The notes: generated by a model from the sequence alone, not told the origin. A stretch of 64,000 nucleotides of DNA from Longibaculum muris (GCF_004343035.1 NZ_SMCQ01000006.1:62001-126000), one strand, 5' to 3'; counted from the first letter of the stretch, positions 17,393 through 27,793 are shown. A program made the numbers and translations.

Positions 17393-18499
17393 ATGGAAAA
17401 ATCTAAAGTTTATTATTGTGATATGCACGCTACTGGTAGAATGAATTTACTTGAGAAATTAAAATTTTTAATGAGGAAAGCTGGATTTGAAGATATTGAT
17501 TTTAATGATAAATTTACTGCGGTTAAGATTCATTTTGGTGAACCTGGAAATTTAGCTTATTTAAGACCAAATTATGCTAAAGTTGTTTGTGATTATATTA
17601 AAGAATTAGGTGGAAAAGCATTTTTAACTGATTGTAATACTTTATATGTAGGTGGAAGAAAAAATGCTTTGGATCACTTAGACAGTGCTTATACTAATGG
17701 ATATAATCCTTTTCAAACTGGTGTTCATACAATTATTGCAGATGGTTTAAAAGGAACTGATGAGGAACTTGTTCCTATTAATGGTGAATATGTCAAAGAA
17801 GCAAAAATTGGTCAAGCTATTATGGATGCTGATATAGTTATTTCATTAAGCCATTTTAAGGGTCATGAATTAACAGGATTTGGTGGGGCACTTAAAAATC
17901 TTGGTATGGGTTGTGGTTCTCGTGCTGGTAAAATGGAAATGCATAGTGCTGGTAAACCAACAGTTAATCAAGATTTATGTATAGGTTGTGGTCAATGTAT
18001 TAAAATCTGTGCTCATGATGGACCTAGTATTACTGATCATAAAGCAACAATTGATCATAACAAATGTGTTGGTTGTGGTCGTTGTATTGGGGTTTGTCCT
18101 AAAGACGCTATTCAAGCAAGCATGGATGAAGCAAATGATATTTTAAATTGTAAAATTGCTGAATATGCAAAAGCTGTTGTTGATGGTAGACCTTGTTTCC
18201 ATATCTCACTTGTTATTGATGTATCACCATTCTGTGATTGTCATAGTGAAAATGATATTGCTATTGTGCCTGATGTTGGAATGTTCGCATCATTTGACCC
18301 AGTAGCATTAGATCAAGCATGTGCTGATGCAGTTAATAAACAACCTACTATAGCAAATAGTTTATTAGATAAACATGGTCATGATCATCATGATCACTTT
18401 ACAGATGTATCTCCTGAAACAAACTGGAAATCATGTCTAGAACATGCTGAAAAGATTGGTTTAGGAACACGTGAGTATGAATTAATTGAAATTGAATAA
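17393..18499 (+). CDS. DUF362 domain 4Fe-4S protein
   Basis: 368-aa cytoplasmic iron-sulfur protein. DUF362 fills most of the length (KIHFGEPGNLAYLRP near the start, LSHFKGHELTGFGGALKNLGMG in the middle, read in part). Two ferredoxin motifs, CIGCGQCIKIC and CVGCGRCIGVCP, sit at about residues 195-240. The family is widespread in anaerobes and has no settled reaction. AAAGGAGG lies 7 nt before ATG at 17393, so the longer reading from 17369 is rejected. A His-rich stretch (HGHDHHDHF) near the C-terminus could bind metal. Confidence 0.88.
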   Translation: MEKSKVYYCDMHATGRMNLLEKLKFLMRKAGFEDIDFNDKFTAVKIHFGEPGNLAYLRPNYAKVVCDYIKELGGKAFLTDCNTLYVGGRKNALDHLDSAYTNGYNPFQTGVHTIIADGLKGTDEELVPINGEYVKEAKIGQAIMDADIVISLSHFKGHELTGFGGALKNLGMGCGSRAGKMEMHSAGKPTVNQDLCIGCGQCIKICAHDGPSITDHKATIDHNKCVGCGRCIGVCPKDAIQASMDEANDILNCKIAEYAKAVVDGRPCFHISLVIDVSPFCDCHSENDIAIVPDVGMFASFDPVALDQACADAVNKQPTIANSLLDKHGHDHHDHFTDVSPETNWKSCLEHAEKIGLGTREYELIEIE

Positions 18500-18507
18500 T
18501 ATGATAA

Positions 18508-18540
18508 AAACAGTAATTTTAATATGAATTACTGTTTATA
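18508..18540 (+). terminator. Terminator of the DUF362 gene
   Basis: AAACAGTAATT/AATTACTGTTT stem with an 8-nt loop and T/A-rich tail. Confidence 0.8.
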
Positions 18541-18605
18541 TATATATCTAACGATAGTAAAGACAGCTACTCTATGATAAAATATATATGAAAGAAGGGA
18601 TCAAT

Positions 18606-19184
18606 ATGGCTATTCGTTTTAAAGGAAAATTGAAAAATGATAATTTATTAGAATTAGCTGATATATCACATTACCATAAAATAAAGAGAAATTTTTTAGA
18701 TTATTTCTTTACTTTTTGCATTCTACTTTTTCCTTTATACTGTGGACTACGTTTACTAATAGGGCCATATAAAGGTCCTGTTTCAAATATATTATTTGGT
18801 GATATTATTGGACTTATTATCGTTGTTTTACTTATGATTATTCACGAATATCTTCATGCTATGCAATTTTCAAAAAATCAAAATGTAACAATTTGGTATA
18901 AAGGATTTATGATGATGACTTATTGTACAGAAGAAAAAAATCCAAAATCATATATAAAATTACTTTTATTACCAAATATCATTATTGCCCTTCCTATCGC
19001 AATATTAACTATATATTTATATTATACTTGTACACAACTCTTATTTATAAAAGTATTTGGCCTATGTAGTTGTATTATCATATTAGGAACAATTAATGAT
19101 TTATCATATGCTATTTATTTAATTAGAAATTTTAAAAAAATTAAATCCGTTCGTTTAAATCAACAAAATATCTATTACCAATAA
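18606..19184 (+). CDS. DUF3267 putative zincin membrane protein
   Basis: 192-aa membrane protein with four hydrophobic segments. The second is followed by IIHEYLHAMQF, an HExxH zinc-protease-type motif that is typical of DUF3267 proteins. RBS GAAGGGA is 5 nt before ATG at 18606. The substrate is unknown; it stands alone between two terminators. Confidence 0.8.
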   Translation: MAIRFKGKLKNDNLLELADISHYHKIKRNFLDYFFTFCILLFPLYCGLRLLIGPYKGPVSNILFGDIIGLIIVVLLMIIHEYLHAMQFSKNQNVTIWYKGFMMMTYCTEEKNPKSYIKLLLLPNIIIALPIAILTIYLYYTCTQLLFIKVFGLCSCIIILGTINDLSYAIYLIRNFKKIKSVRLNQQNIYYQ

Positions 19185-19212
19185 AAAAGCCCAATCCGGG
19201 CTTTTTTACATG
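19183..19212. terminator. Bidirectional terminator
   Basis: AAAAAGCCC AATC CGGGCTTTTT hairpin with GC-rich core and T run on either strand, between convergent genes. Confidence 0.9.
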
Positions 19213-19228
19213 ACAAAATAATTTTATA

Positions 19229-19678
19229 TTATTCTATTTCAAAATAATTTATTTCATTGTTTGTATCTTGAACTCTAAAAATCATTTCACCATGCTTTTT
19301 TTGATGGTCAATAAATTGAACAGTTACTGTACTTGTAGTATCTTCTTTGACTATTATCTTAGATATTTCAATTGGTAAGGTATAATGAGAAAGCTTTTCT
19401 TGTATATTTGTTATATCTTTTATTTTCAAATCATTTAATGCTTCCTTTGTAAAAGTTTGACTAAAACGTTCATCAATATCTTTATCTGCTTCTTCATACA
19501 TTTTTAATACTTCTTCTGGTGTTTTACCTTCCATAGCAATAAGATTATCTTGTGAATACATGATAACATCTTTAATAACTGTTTCATAATTCATTGATTC
19601 TTTCTTTGATTGACATCCGTATACCCCTACCATCAATAATAAAGATACAATCACGATACTTAATTTTTTCTTTTTCAT
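19229..19678 (-). CDS. Lipoprotein, unknown function (module A)
   Basis: 149 aa with a lipoprotein signal: MKKKK, hydrophobic core, lipobox VYGC with Cys22, then a charged region. The mature part, about 127 residues, starts with helices and ends in beta-strand-like repeats (STVTVQFIDH, EMIFRVQD), compatible with a DUF4878/NTF2-like fold, but this is not certain. RBS AGAGGTG. It follows the 267-aa membrane gene by 59 nt and may act with it on the outer face of the membrane. Confidence 0.75.
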   Translation of the reverse strand: MKKKKLSIVIVSLLLMVGVYGCQSKKESMNYETVIKDVIMYSQDNLIAMEGKTPEEVLKMYEEADKDIDERFSQTFTKEALNDLKIKDITNIQEKLSHYTLPIEISKIIVKEDTTSTVTVQFIDHQKKHGEMIFRVQDTNNEINYFEIE

Positions 19679-19737
19679 TATAAGTTCACCTCTCTTTATA
19701 TTATAATTATATCATAGAATTATTTTTATTCCATAAA

Positions 19738-20541
19738 TTATTTATTAAAATCAGTATCATTTATTATTCTTAGTTGTAGGTAGTTATTATTATCAATTTT
19801 ATAGTATTTTGTATGTTCTATTTCATTAGGTGTACTAACAAGTGATAATTCATATTTGTTTTTAGGTTCAGTTATTTTTTCAATACTCTTTATAAAATCG
19901 TTATATCTAGCATTATTTTCTATAATCATTCCATATGCTTCTCTATATAATTTTACATGAAGTTTTGAATATGAATAGGTAAAATGATGAACATAACTAT
20001 CTTTATATTTATTATAGTATAGCTTTAAATCATAAGATTCGATACTTCCAGATGAATGACATTGTATAAATGAAGATTTATCTATATATTTTTTTTCATC
20101 TGATGGAATGATATTTTGTATTTGTTTATTGACTATATCTAACCATTCTTTTTTTGAATAAACTTCATCTAATTGTAAATCTATTGTATATTCACATTGT
20201 TTAAAGGTATCTTTATGAGTATTATGATAATCTGTAAGTTTAGCAGAAAAAATTATTCCTCCAACAATTAAAATTACCATCCCTATTATTCTAAAATATT
20301 TTAAATTACATATTTTTGCTTCAACTTTATAACCTTGAAAAGCTAGTACTAAACTAGTTAAGAACCATATCAATAATATAAAACCTATCCCTAGTAGAAT
20401 AAATAATATATCCAATAACTCATAAAATTCATGATACACTAATTGAGTACTATATCTATATAAATAATATAAACCTGTTCCATAAAGAATAATAGTAATA
20501 GGATTTATAAAATTATATGCAAACATTCTTATTTTCTTCAT
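19738..20541 (-). CDS. Membrane protein of unknown family (module A)
   Basis: 267 aa. Three hydrophobic segments at about 12-31, 43-70 and 85-104, then a 160-residue extracytoplasmic or cytoplasmic domain. It is a clear paralogue of the protein at 28549-29301: both share a (I/V)WxLTSLxLAFQxYxVxxKxCxxKY block and the same domain order. AGAGGAA stands before ATG. Paired with a lipoprotein gene downstream, as is its paralogue. No known family recognised. Confidence 0.75.
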   Translation of the reverse strand: MKKIRMFAYNFINPITIILYGTGLYYLYRYSTQLVYHEFYELLDILFILLGIGFILLIWFLTSLVLAFQGYKVEAKICNLKYFRIIGMVILIVGGIIFSAKLTDYHNTHKDTFKQCEYTIDLQLDEVYSKKEWLDIVNKQIQNIIPSDEKKYIDKSSFIQCHSSGSIESYDLKLYYNKYKDSYVHHFTYSYSKLHVKLYREAYGMIIENNARYNDFIKSIEKITEPKNKYELSLVSTPNEIEHTKYYKIDNNNYLQLRIINDTDFNK

Positions 20542-20582
20542 TATCTTTTCCTCTTTTTAAATATATTATATATATAATATAG

Positions 20583-20616
20583 AAAAAGGAAATAGATTTT
20601 CATAAATTCTACTTCC
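20583..20616 (-). terminator. Terminator of the arginine operon
   Basis: GGAAGTAGA/TCTATTTCC stem (one G-U) on the - strand, followed by TTTTT, about 50 nt after the argF stop. Confidence 0.7.
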
Positions 20617-20666
20617 TCTTGATATCTTTTTACAAAATAATTTTAACTCTTTTTAATTCTTCTTTT

Positions 20667-21668
20667 TTATAAATCAATATTATTTCCTAAAGTTGCTACC
20701 ATGACGGCTTTAATCGTATGCATTCTATTTTCAGCTTCATCAAAAACCACAGAATGTTCTGATCTAAACACTTCATCTTCAACTTCACGAATATCAATAC
20801 CTTGCTCATTTTTAGCTTTTGCAACTTCTGTTTCAAAATCATGGAATGATGGTAAACAATGCATAAATAATGTAGAATCCTGACCAGTTTTCTTCATCAT
20901 TTCCATTGTGACTTTATAAGGTGATAACATCTCTACTCTTGGTTTGTATAAAGATTCATCTTCTCCCATACTTACCCAGATATCAGTATAAATCACATCA
21001 GCACCTTTCACTGCTTCATCAACATTATCTAAAACTTCTATTTTACCACCAGACTTCATAGCTTCTTGTTGACAATAAGCAAGAACCTCTGGATCGATTT
21101 GTAATGATTTTGGTCCTAAACAAACAAAATGCATTCCCATTTTTGCTGCTTCATACATCAATCCATAACAAACATTATTTCTAATATCACCTGTAAAGAC
21201 AAACTTTACTTCATTTAATGGTTTATTTAAATGTTCTTCAATTGTTAAAAAGTCAGCTAATGTTTGAGTTGGATGGTCAACATCTGTTAAACCATTATAA
21301 ACAGGAACTCCTGAATATTTCATTAAATCTTCAACTGTTTCTTGTTTAAAACCTCTAAATTCAATCGCATCATACATTCTACCTAAAACTTTTGCAGTAT
21401 CTTCAATGGATTCTTTTTTCCCCATTTGAGAATTGCTTAAGAAAGTAACATGTCCACCTTCATCAAGGGCAGCCACTTCAAAAGCACAACGTGTACGTGT
21501 TGATGTTTTTTCAAAGAGTAAAACTATATTTTTACCTTCTAATGTTTTCCCAATTCTTCCTGCTTTTTTTGCTTTTTTTAATTGATGTGCTAAATCTAAT
21601 AAATATCTAATTTCTTCTTTTGAATAATCTTTTAATGTTAAAAAACTTCTTCCTTTTAAATTAACCAT
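20667..21668 (-). CDS. argF: Ornithine carbamoyltransferase
   Basis: Converts ornithine and carbamoyl phosphate to citrulline (333 aa, standard length). Carbamoyl phosphate site STRTR (in [13 protein letters not shown]), DHPTQxLAD, the ornithine-binding region and HCLPSFHD with the reactive Cys are all present. ATG at 21668 has AGGAGG 6 nt upstream; the longer reading to 21725 overlaps argB and is rejected. Last gene of the arg operon. The set here has no argD, which must be encoded elsewhere. Confidence 0.96.
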   Translation of the reverse strand: MVNLKGRSFLTLKDYSKEEIRYLLDLAHQLKKAKKAGRIGKTLEGKNIVLLFEKTSTRTRCAFEVAALDEGGHVTFLSNSQMGKKESIEDTAKVLGRMYDAIEFRGFKQETVEDLMKYSGVPVYNGLTDVDHPTQTLADFLTIEEHLNKPLNEVKFVFTGDIRNNVCYGLMYEAAKMGMHFVCLGPKSLQIDPEVLAYCQQEAMKSGGKIEVLDNVDEAVKGADVIYTDIWVSMGEDESLYKPRVEMLSPYKVTMEMMKKTGQDSTLFMHCLPSFHDFETEVAKAKNEQGIDIREVEDEVFRSEHSVVFDEAENRMHTIKAVMVATLGNNIDL

Positions 21669-21678
21669 AACATGCCTC

Positions 21679-22539
21679 CTATCTTTTAAACATTGTTCCA
21701 ATACCTTCTTTAGAAAGCATTTCAATTAATATTGAATGTGGGATTCTTCCATCAATAATGACTGCTTTTTTAACATTTTGACGAATAGCTCTCACACAAC
21801 ATTCAACTTTAGGAATCATTCCACCACTAATAATTCCTTTATCTTCTAATCCTTTAACTTCATAAACATGAACAAGTGGAATCAATGTTGATTCATCATC
21901 TTTATCAAATAATAACCCTGGAATATCACTGACTAAAATCATATTTTCAGCACTTAACGCTCCAGCAATCTCTGCAGCTGCTGTATCAGCATTAATATTA
22001 TAAGTATGACCTTCCTCATCAGTTCCAACACTTGCTATAACTGGAATATAGCCTTTTTCTAACATATCTAAAATAATATTGGGATTGATTTTATCAATAT
22101 CCCCAACATATCCTAAATCATCTTCACATTCATGTTTTTTAGCAACAATCAATTGGTTATCAATCCCACTAATCCCAACTGCATTGCCACCACTCTGCAT
22201 AATCAATTTCACTAAGTCTTTATTTGTTTTACCAGCTAAAACCATTTGAACAACATCAATAGTTTCATCATCAGTGTATCTTAATCCATGAATAAACTTT
22301 GATTCTTTATTCATTTTCTTAAGAGTTCCACTAATTTCTGGACCTCCTCCATGCACAAGAATCACTTTCACACCAATTTCTGATAATAAAACAACATCAT
22401 TAATGACATTCATTTTCAGTTCTTCATTAATCATAGCATTTCCACCATATTTAATCACAACAATCTTATTGTTATATTTTTGAATATAGGGTAAAGCCTG
22501 TGACAAGATTTCTGCTTTAACAATTGAATTTTTATCCAT
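21679..22539 (-). CDS. argB: Acetylglutamate kinase
   Basis: Phosphorylates N-acetylglutamate in arginine synthesis (286 aa). Amino-acid kinase motifs are present: IKYGGNAM at about 25-32, LVHGGGPEI at about 61-69, [15 protein letters not shown], and SGGMIPKV near the C-terminus. No long N-terminal helix typical of the hexameric, arginine-inhibited kinases is obvious, but feedback control cannot be judged from this. The stop lies 10 nt before the argF start. Confidence 0.96.
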   Translation of the reverse strand: MDKNSIVKAEILSQALPYIQKYNNKIVVIKYGGNAMINEELKMNVINDVVLLSEIGVKVILVHGGGPEISGTLKKMNKESKFIHGLRYTDDETIDVVQMVLAGKTNKDLVKLIMQSGGNAVGISGIDNQLIVAKKHECEDDLGYVGDIDKINPNIILDMLEKGYIPVIASVGTDEEGHTYNINADTAAAEIAGALSAENMILVSDIPGLLFDKDDESTLIPLVHVYEVKGLEDKGIISGGMIPKVECCVRAIRQNVKKAVIIDGRIPHSILIEMLSKEGIGTMFKR

Positions 22540-22553
22540 TATGATCTTCCCCT

Positions 22554-23768
22554 TTATGTTCTATAATCCCCATTAATCTTTACATAATCATAAGTTAAAT
22601 CACAACCCCAAGCTGTAGCTTGATAGTTTCCATCATGTAAATCAATCAAGATTTCAATTTCATCTTCACTTAATATCTTTAATGCTTGATCTTCATCAAA
22701 TGGATATCCCCTACCATTTTGACAAACAAGAATACTTCCTGCAGAACTTGCCAGTGTGACTTCGATCTTATCAACATCATATGATGCTTCACAATATCCA
22801 ATTGCACATAAAATACGTCCCCAGTTGGCATCCTTACCAAACATGGCTGCTTTAAACAATGAACTTGTAATGACTGACTTTGCAACAACCTTAGCATCTT
22901 TTTGACTACAAGCGTTATTCACATGACAAGTCAAAAGCTTTGTTGCACCTTCTCCATCCTTAGCAATCCCTTTTGATAATAATTCACAAATATACATTAA
23001 AGCATCTTTAAATATATGATAACTTTCATCTTTTTGGACTATTTCTTTATTATTTGCTAATCCATTAGCCATGACACTTAACATATCATTTGTTGATGTA
23101 TCACCATCTACACTGACCATATTAAATGTATCATCAACAACTTCATGAATAACTTCATTTAACATTTCCTTGGAAATATTCACATCTGATGTCACGAATG
23201 CTAACATCGTTGCCATATTAGGATGAATCATTCCACTTCCCTTAGCAATCGCACCAATGTGGCAAGTGACACCATCAATTTCAAATTCTACAGCATATTC
23301 TTTCTTGACTGTATCTGTTGTCATGATACCTTCACAAGCATCACTACTTCCTTGGCTATGAAGTGCTTGTACAAGTTCATTCATATGATTTTCAAATGGT
23401 ACTAAATCTAAAGGTTGTCCAATAACACCTGTTGAAGCGACAATAATATCATTTTCATTAATTCCTAATTCTTTGGCACATAGTCCACAAACAGCATTTG
23501 CAATGTCTTCACCATTTGGATTGCATGTATTGGCATTACCACTATTACAAATAATAGCTTTGGCTTCACCATTTAATAAATGTTGTTTTGTAACTGCAAT
23601 AGGTGCTCCTTTGACTTTATTCAAAGTATAAGTACTTGCTGCATGACACATCACATCACTAACAATTAAAGCTAAATCTTTTTTTGATTTATTTTTTCTA
23701 ATACCACAGTGAATCCCTGCTGCCTTAAATCCCAAAGGTGCACAAACTCCACCTTGTATATCTTTCAT
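22554..23768 (-). CDS. argJ: Bifunctional ornithine acetyltransferase / N-acetylglutamate synthase
   Basis: Moves the acetyl group from N-acetylornithine to glutamate (404 aa). The self-cleavage and catalytic site is the MATMLAF segment (Thr nucleophile, about residue 188-191), preceded by KGSGMIHPN. The start QGGVCAPLGFKAAGI and the end ATAWGCDLTYDYVKIN are typical. With argJ present, the acetyl cycle makes argA and argE unnecessary. GGGGG-type RBS before ATG. Confidence 0.96.
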   Translation of the reverse strand: MKDIQGGVCAPLGFKAAGIHCGIRKNKSKKDLALIVSDVMCHAASTYTLNKVKGAPIAVTKQHLLNGEAKAIICNSGNANTCNPNGEDIANAVCGLCAKELGINENDIIVASTGVIGQPLDLVPFENHMNELVQALHSQGSSDACEGIMTTDTVKKEYAVEFEIDGVTCHIGAIAKGSGMIHPNMATMLAFVTSDVNISKEMLNEVIHEVVDDTFNMVSVDGDTSTNDMLSVMANGLANNKEIVQKDESYHIFKDALMYICELLSKGIAKDGEGATKLLTCHVNNACSQKDAKVVAKSVITSSLFKAAMFGKDANWGRILCAIGYCEASYDVDKIEVTLASSAGSILVCQNGRGYPFDEDQALKILSEDEIEILIDLHDGNYQATAWGCDLTYDYVKINGDYRT

Positions 23769-23780
23769 ATTCTTTTCCCC

Positions 23781-24815
23781 CTAGAAAGATGGTGGTACCA
23801 TCTTTAATCCTTTTGTTTCTTCTAATCCATACATAATATTCATATTTTGAATGGCTTGACCTGCTGCCCCTTTAACCATATTATCAATCGTTGAAACAAT
23901 GATCAAACGATGATAACGTTCATCTAAATGTAAAGAAATATCACAGAAGTTAGAATATTTAACAAATTTTAAATCTGCAATCTTCCCTTTTGGTAAAACT
24001 CTTACAAAATATTCTTGAGAATAATAGTTTTGATATATTTGATAAACATCATCCAAAGAGACTTCTGGTTTTAAGTCAACATATATTGTTGAAACAATTC
24101 CTCGATTGACTGGTAATAAATGAGGCGTAAATGTGACTTGAATATCATCATTTGCCATTTTTGATAATTCTTGTTCAATTTCTGGTGTATGACGATGAGT
24201 TCCTAATTTATAAGGATGGAAAGATTCATTACATTTTGGAAAATGTGTATCTTCACTGAGTGACTTTCCAGCTCCTGTTGTTCCTGATTTTGAATCAATA
24301 ATGATATGTTTATTCAAGTTTAATTTTTCTTTTAATAATGGATATAATCCTAAAGTAATAGATGTTGGATAACATCCAGGATTCCCAATAAGAGTCGCTG
24401 TTTTGATTTTTTCACGATTCACTTCACTTAAACCATAGACTTGTTTATCATGTAATGCTTTTTCATGATAATCCAATTTATACCATTCTTGATAATCTTG
24501 TTCACTATCTAATCGAAAATCAGCCCCTAAATCAATGAATTTTTTATTATTTTCATCACAATACTTTGCATATTTTTCACTTAAACCATGAGGCAATGAA
24601 GCAAAAATAAGTTCAGCTTTTTGTAAAACATCTTCATCACTTTCACAAATCATATCACATACTTGGTAAAAAGATGGATACAAATCTGATATCGGTTGTC
24701 CTTGATAACTTCTTGCTTCAATAGAAACAACTTTAACTTCATCATGATTTAATAATAATCGTAAAAGTTCTGCTCCAGCATAACCACTAACCCCAATAAT
24801 TCCTACTTTTATCAT
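23781..24815 (-). CDS. argC: N-acetyl-gamma-glutamyl-phosphate reductase
   Basis: NADPH-dependent reduction of N-acetylglutamyl phosphate (344 aa). Rossmann start VGIIGVSGYAGAELLRLL, catalytic Cys in GNPGCYPT (about 147-149), and HRHTPEIEQ with the second catalytic His are seen. Start codon overlaps the argH stop (ATGA). Confidence 0.96.
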   Translation of the reverse strand: MIKVGIIGVSGYAGAELLRLLLNHDEVKVVSIEARSYQGQPISDLYPSFYQVCDMICESDEDVLQKAELIFASLPHGLSEKYAKYCDENNKKFIDLGADFRLDSEQDYQEWYKLDYHEKALHDKQVYGLSEVNREKIKTATLIGNPGCYPTSITLGLYPLLKEKLNLNKHIIIDSKSGTTGAGKSLSEDTHFPKCNESFHPYKLGTHRHTPEIEQELSKMANDDIQVTFTPHLLPVNRGIVSTIYVDLKPEVSLDDVYQIYQNYYSQEYFVRVLPKGKIADLKFVKYSNFCDISLHLDERYHRLIIVSTIDNMVKGAAGQAIQNMNIMYGLEETKGLKMVPPSF

Positions 24816-26191
24816 GATAAAGCACCTACTTTCTTTTGCATTTTTTGAATTTGTTTTTTAACTGCCTCTGGTGATGGACCACCATCAACCACTCTATTAT
24901 TCACACATGTTTCTAAAGCAATTGCTTCATAGATATCTTTATCAAATGCCTTATCATGTGCTTGATAAACTTCTAATGGTAATGTTTCTAAGACAAGATC
25001 ATGATCAATACAATAAGCAACTAATTCCCCTGTTGTTTTATAAGCATCCCTAAATGCTTTTCCATGTTTCACTAAATAATCTGCACAATCTGTTGCATTG
25101 ATAAATCCTTTTGCGGCAAATTCTCTCATTTTTTGTGTGTTCACTTTCATTGTCTTTAACATATCTGTAAAGACTGGTAAGCATAATTTGACTTGATCAA
25201 TCGCATCAAATAATGCTTCTTTATCTTCTTGCATATCTTTATTATAAGCAAGTGGTAAACCTTTCATCATTGTGAGTAATGATGAAACATGATTGATGAC
25301 TCTTGCACTTTTTCCCCTGACAAGTTCTGCAATATCAGGATTTTTCTTTTGTGGCATAATACTTGAACCTGTTGCATAGGCATCATCTAATTCAATGTAT
25401 TTAAATTCCCATGAACACCACAAAATCATTTCTTCACTAAATCTTGATAAATGCATCATAATAAGCGCTAAAGCATTTGCAAATTCAATCGCATAATCTC
25501 TATCACTCACACCATCTAATGAATTTTCACAAATACCACTCATTCCTAATTGTTGAGCAACAAATTCTCTATCGATTGGATAAGTTGTTGTCGCAAGTGC
25601 CCCTGACCCCAAAGGTGACACATTCATTCTTTCATAACAATCATCAATTCTTGTGATATCACGATAAAACATTTGAGCATATGCCATTAAATGATGAGCA
25701 AAGGTTATGGGTTGGGCACGTTGTAAATGAGTATAGCCACACATAATCGTTTCGGTATGTTGTAAAGATTGTTCAATAATGACATTGATCAAATCAATAA
25801 GCATTTGTTTAATGTCTTTCATTTCATCACGTGTATACAATCTTAAATCCAAAGCGACTTGATCATTACGAGATCTTGCTGTGTGTAGTTTCTTTCCACT
25901 GACAGGATATTTCTTTGTTAATTCACTTTCAATAAACATATGAATATCTTCTGCATTTGGATCAAATAATAACTTACCAGTTTCTAAATCATTTAATATT
26001 TCATCTAGCCCTGTTAAGATGTCTTTTAAACTCTTTTCATCAATAATCCCCTGTTTACATAACATTGATGCATGAGCAATGCTACCCATAATATCATGTT
26101 TATACATTCTTGCATCAAATGAAATTGATGAATTAAATGCATTGACATTTTCATTGATTTCTTTTTTAAATCTACCAGCCCATAACGCCAT
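24812..26191 (-). CDS. argH: Argininosuccinate lyase
   Basis: Splits argininosuccinate into arginine and fumarate (459 aa). Aspartase/fumarase family with signature GSSIMPQKKNPD at about 278-289 (catalytic Ser), TARSRNDQVALD and YTHLQRAQP. Located 12 nt after argG. Confidence 0.97.
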   Translation of the reverse strand: MALWAGRFKKEINENVNAFNSSISFDARMYKHDIMGSIAHASMLCKQGIIDEKSLKDILTGLDEILNDLETGKLLFDPNAEDIHMFIESELTKKYPVSGKKLHTARSRNDQVALDLRLYTRDEMKDIKQMLIDLINVIIEQSLQHTETIMCGYTHLQRAQPITFAHHLMAYAQMFYRDITRIDDCYERMNVSPLGSGALATTTYPIDREFVAQQLGMSGICENSLDGVSDRDYAIEFANALALIMMHLSRFSEEMILWCSWEFKYIELDDAYATGSSIMPQKKNPDIAELVRGKSARVINHVSSLLTMMKGLPLAYNKDMQEDKEALFDAIDQVKLCLPVFTDMLKTMKVNTQKMREFAAKGFINATDCADYLVKHGKAFRDAYKTTGELVAYCIDHDLVLETLPLEVYQAHDKAFDKDIYEAIALETCVNNRVVDGGPSPEAVKKQIQKMQKKVGALS

Positions 26192-26203
26192 AATCTCATC
26201 CCC

Positions 26204-27424
26204 TTATTTCTTTCTTTGTTGATCTAATAATGCTTTCACTTTAATTGGTAATCCAAATAAGTTAATAAATCCTTGTGAATCCATTTGATTATAATCTTCA
26301 TCTTCACCAAATGAAGCTGTTTGTTCACTATATAATGTATCAGGTGAAGTCATCCCTGCTCCAATAATATTTCCTTTATATAATTTTAATTTCACATCAC
26401 CATTAACACTCTTTTGTGTTTCATCAACAAAGGCAAGTAATGCTTTTGTTAGTGGTGTATACCATTGACCATTATATAAAATATCAGCCAACTTTAATGC
26501 CACTTGTTGTTTAAAATGTTGTGTTTCTTTATCAAGTGTAATTTCTTCTAAATCAGCATGTGCTTTATAAAGAATTGTTCCACCTGGTGTTTCATAAACC
26601 CCTCTTGATTTCATTCCAACAAGTCTGTTTTCTACCATATCAGCAATGCCAATACCATTAGCTCCACCAATTTTATTTAAAGCTTCAATCATTTCAATTC
26701 CAGTTAATTTTTCTCCATTTAAAGCAACAGGAATTCCCTTTTCAAAAGTAATTGTAATATATGTTGGTGTATCTGGAGCTTTTTCAGGTGTTACTCCTAA
26801 TTCAAGAATCTTATCATATAATGGTTCATTAGCTGGATTTTCAAGATCTAATCCTTCATGTGATAAATGCCATAAGTTTTTATCTTTAGAATAGTTTGTT
26901 TCTCTGTTAATTTTTAAAGGAATATTTCTTGCCTCAGCATATTCAATTTCATCTTCTCTACTCTTTAATTCCCATACTCTCCAAGGAGCAATGATATCTA
27001 ATTCAGGTGCAAAAGCCTTAATTGTTAATTCAAATCTCACTTGGTCATTTCCCTTACCAGTACATCCATGACAAATAGCATCTGCGCCTTCAGCTTTAGC
27101 AATTTCAACTAATTTCTTAGCAATAATTGGTCTTGCAAGTGAAGTTCCAAGTAAATATTTATTTTCATAAATAGCATTAGCTTTAATTGCTGGGAAGATA
27201 AAATCATTAACAAATTCTTCCTTACAATCTGCACAATAATATTTAGAAGCTCCTGTAGCTAAAGCTTTTTCTTCTAATCCTTCAAGTTCATCACCTTGAC
27301 CAACATCTCCAGCCACAGCAATAACTTCACAACCATAATTTTCTTTTAACCATGCAATAATAATTGATGTATCTAATCCCCCAGAATAAGCTAATACGAC
27401 TTTTTTATATTGTTTCTTTTCCAT
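26204..27424 (-). CDS. argG: Argininosuccinate synthase
   Basis: Joins citrulline and aspartate using ATP (406 aa). N-terminal PP-loop [10 protein letters not shown] (about 11-20), GNDQVRFE, and SPAxxxxYSEQ-type C-terminal features. First enzyme gene of the operon, with GAGGAG before ATG, and behind a T-box leader and a micro-ORF. Confidence 0.97.
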   Translation of the reverse strand: MEKKQYKKVVLAYSGGLDTSIIIAWLKENYGCEVIAVAGDVGQGDELEGLEEKALATGASKYYCADCKEEFVNDFIFPAIKANAIYENKYLLGTSLARPIIAKKLVEIAKAEGADAICHGCTGKGNDQVRFELTIKAFAPELDIIAPWRVWELKSREDEIEYAEARNIPLKINRETNYSKDKNLWHLSHEGLDLENPANEPLYDKILELGVTPEKAPDTPTYITITFEKGIPVALNGEKLTGIEMIEALNKIGGANGIGIADMVENRLVGMKSRGVYETPGGTILYKAHADLEEITLDKETQHFKQQVALKLADILYNGQWYTPLTKALLAFVDETQKSVNGDVKLKLYKGNIIGAGMTSPDTLYSEQTASFGEDEDYNQMDSQGFINLFGLPIKVKALLDQQRKK

Positions 27425-27468
27425 AATCTTTTTCTCCTCTTTTTTTAATTTATTTGTGTTTGTTATAT

Positions 27469-27498
27469 TTATGAATCATATCTCCCTAATCGCCGCAT
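27469..27498 (-). CDS. Arg-rich micro-ORF (leader peptide candidate)
   Basis: Nine-codon frame encoding MRRLGRYDS and TAA, between the T-box terminator and argG. AGGAGGG (27507-27513) lies 8 nt before ATG at 27498; a second ATG at 27504 in the same frame would add MK. Three of nine residues are Arg, two of them directly after Met, in front of an arginine operon. It ends 45 nt before the argG start. The reading is short, so coincidence is possible, but RBS quality and residue content favour a sensing or coupling peptide. Confidence 0.5.
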   Translation of the reverse strand: MRRLGRYDS

Positions 27499-27519
27499 TT
27501 TCATCACCCTCCTATAAAA

Positions 27520-27763
27520 CAAAAACGCCTCTGGAAAAACTCCAGAGACGTATATATACGCGGTACCACTCTCGTTGTTAGAAATCTTCTAACCACTCTT
27601 TCCTTTAACGCAGGTCACGTTCCATTATACTTTTAGTTCCAATGGACTCTCACAGACGCGCTTCATTGACTTCTACTTAGTAACCTTCCACTCTGTGTTA
27701 CCTCGCTATAAGCGTTCAATCAATTACTCTTTCTGCTCAACGATTTATTTTTGAACTTGCGTC
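27520..27763 (-). promoter_or_regulatory. T-box leader of the arginine operon
   Basis: Antitermination leader that senses uncharged tRNA. Visible on the - strand: Stem I with the GAGTA, AGCGAG and GTGGAAG conserved pieces, a Stem III hairpin GTTAGAA/TTCTAAC, the T-box AGAGTGGTACCGCG (27559-27572) whose TGG(A/T)CC-like core pairs with the tRNA NCCA end, and a terminator CTCTGG/CCAGAG with TTTTT (27521-27550). The specifier codon is not certain: the 3' side of the specifier region (TAGAAGTCAATGAAG) contains AGA (Arg), but GTC and CAA are also possible. Confidence 0.9.
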
Positions 27764-27764
27764 T

Positions 27765-27793
27765 ATAATACAGTGTCACAACTTATTTGTCAA
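27765..27793 (-). promoter_or_regulatory. Promoter of the arginine operon
   Basis: TTGACA (27788-27793), 17-nt spacer, TATTAT (27765-27770), directly in front of the T-box leader. Confidence 0.85.
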
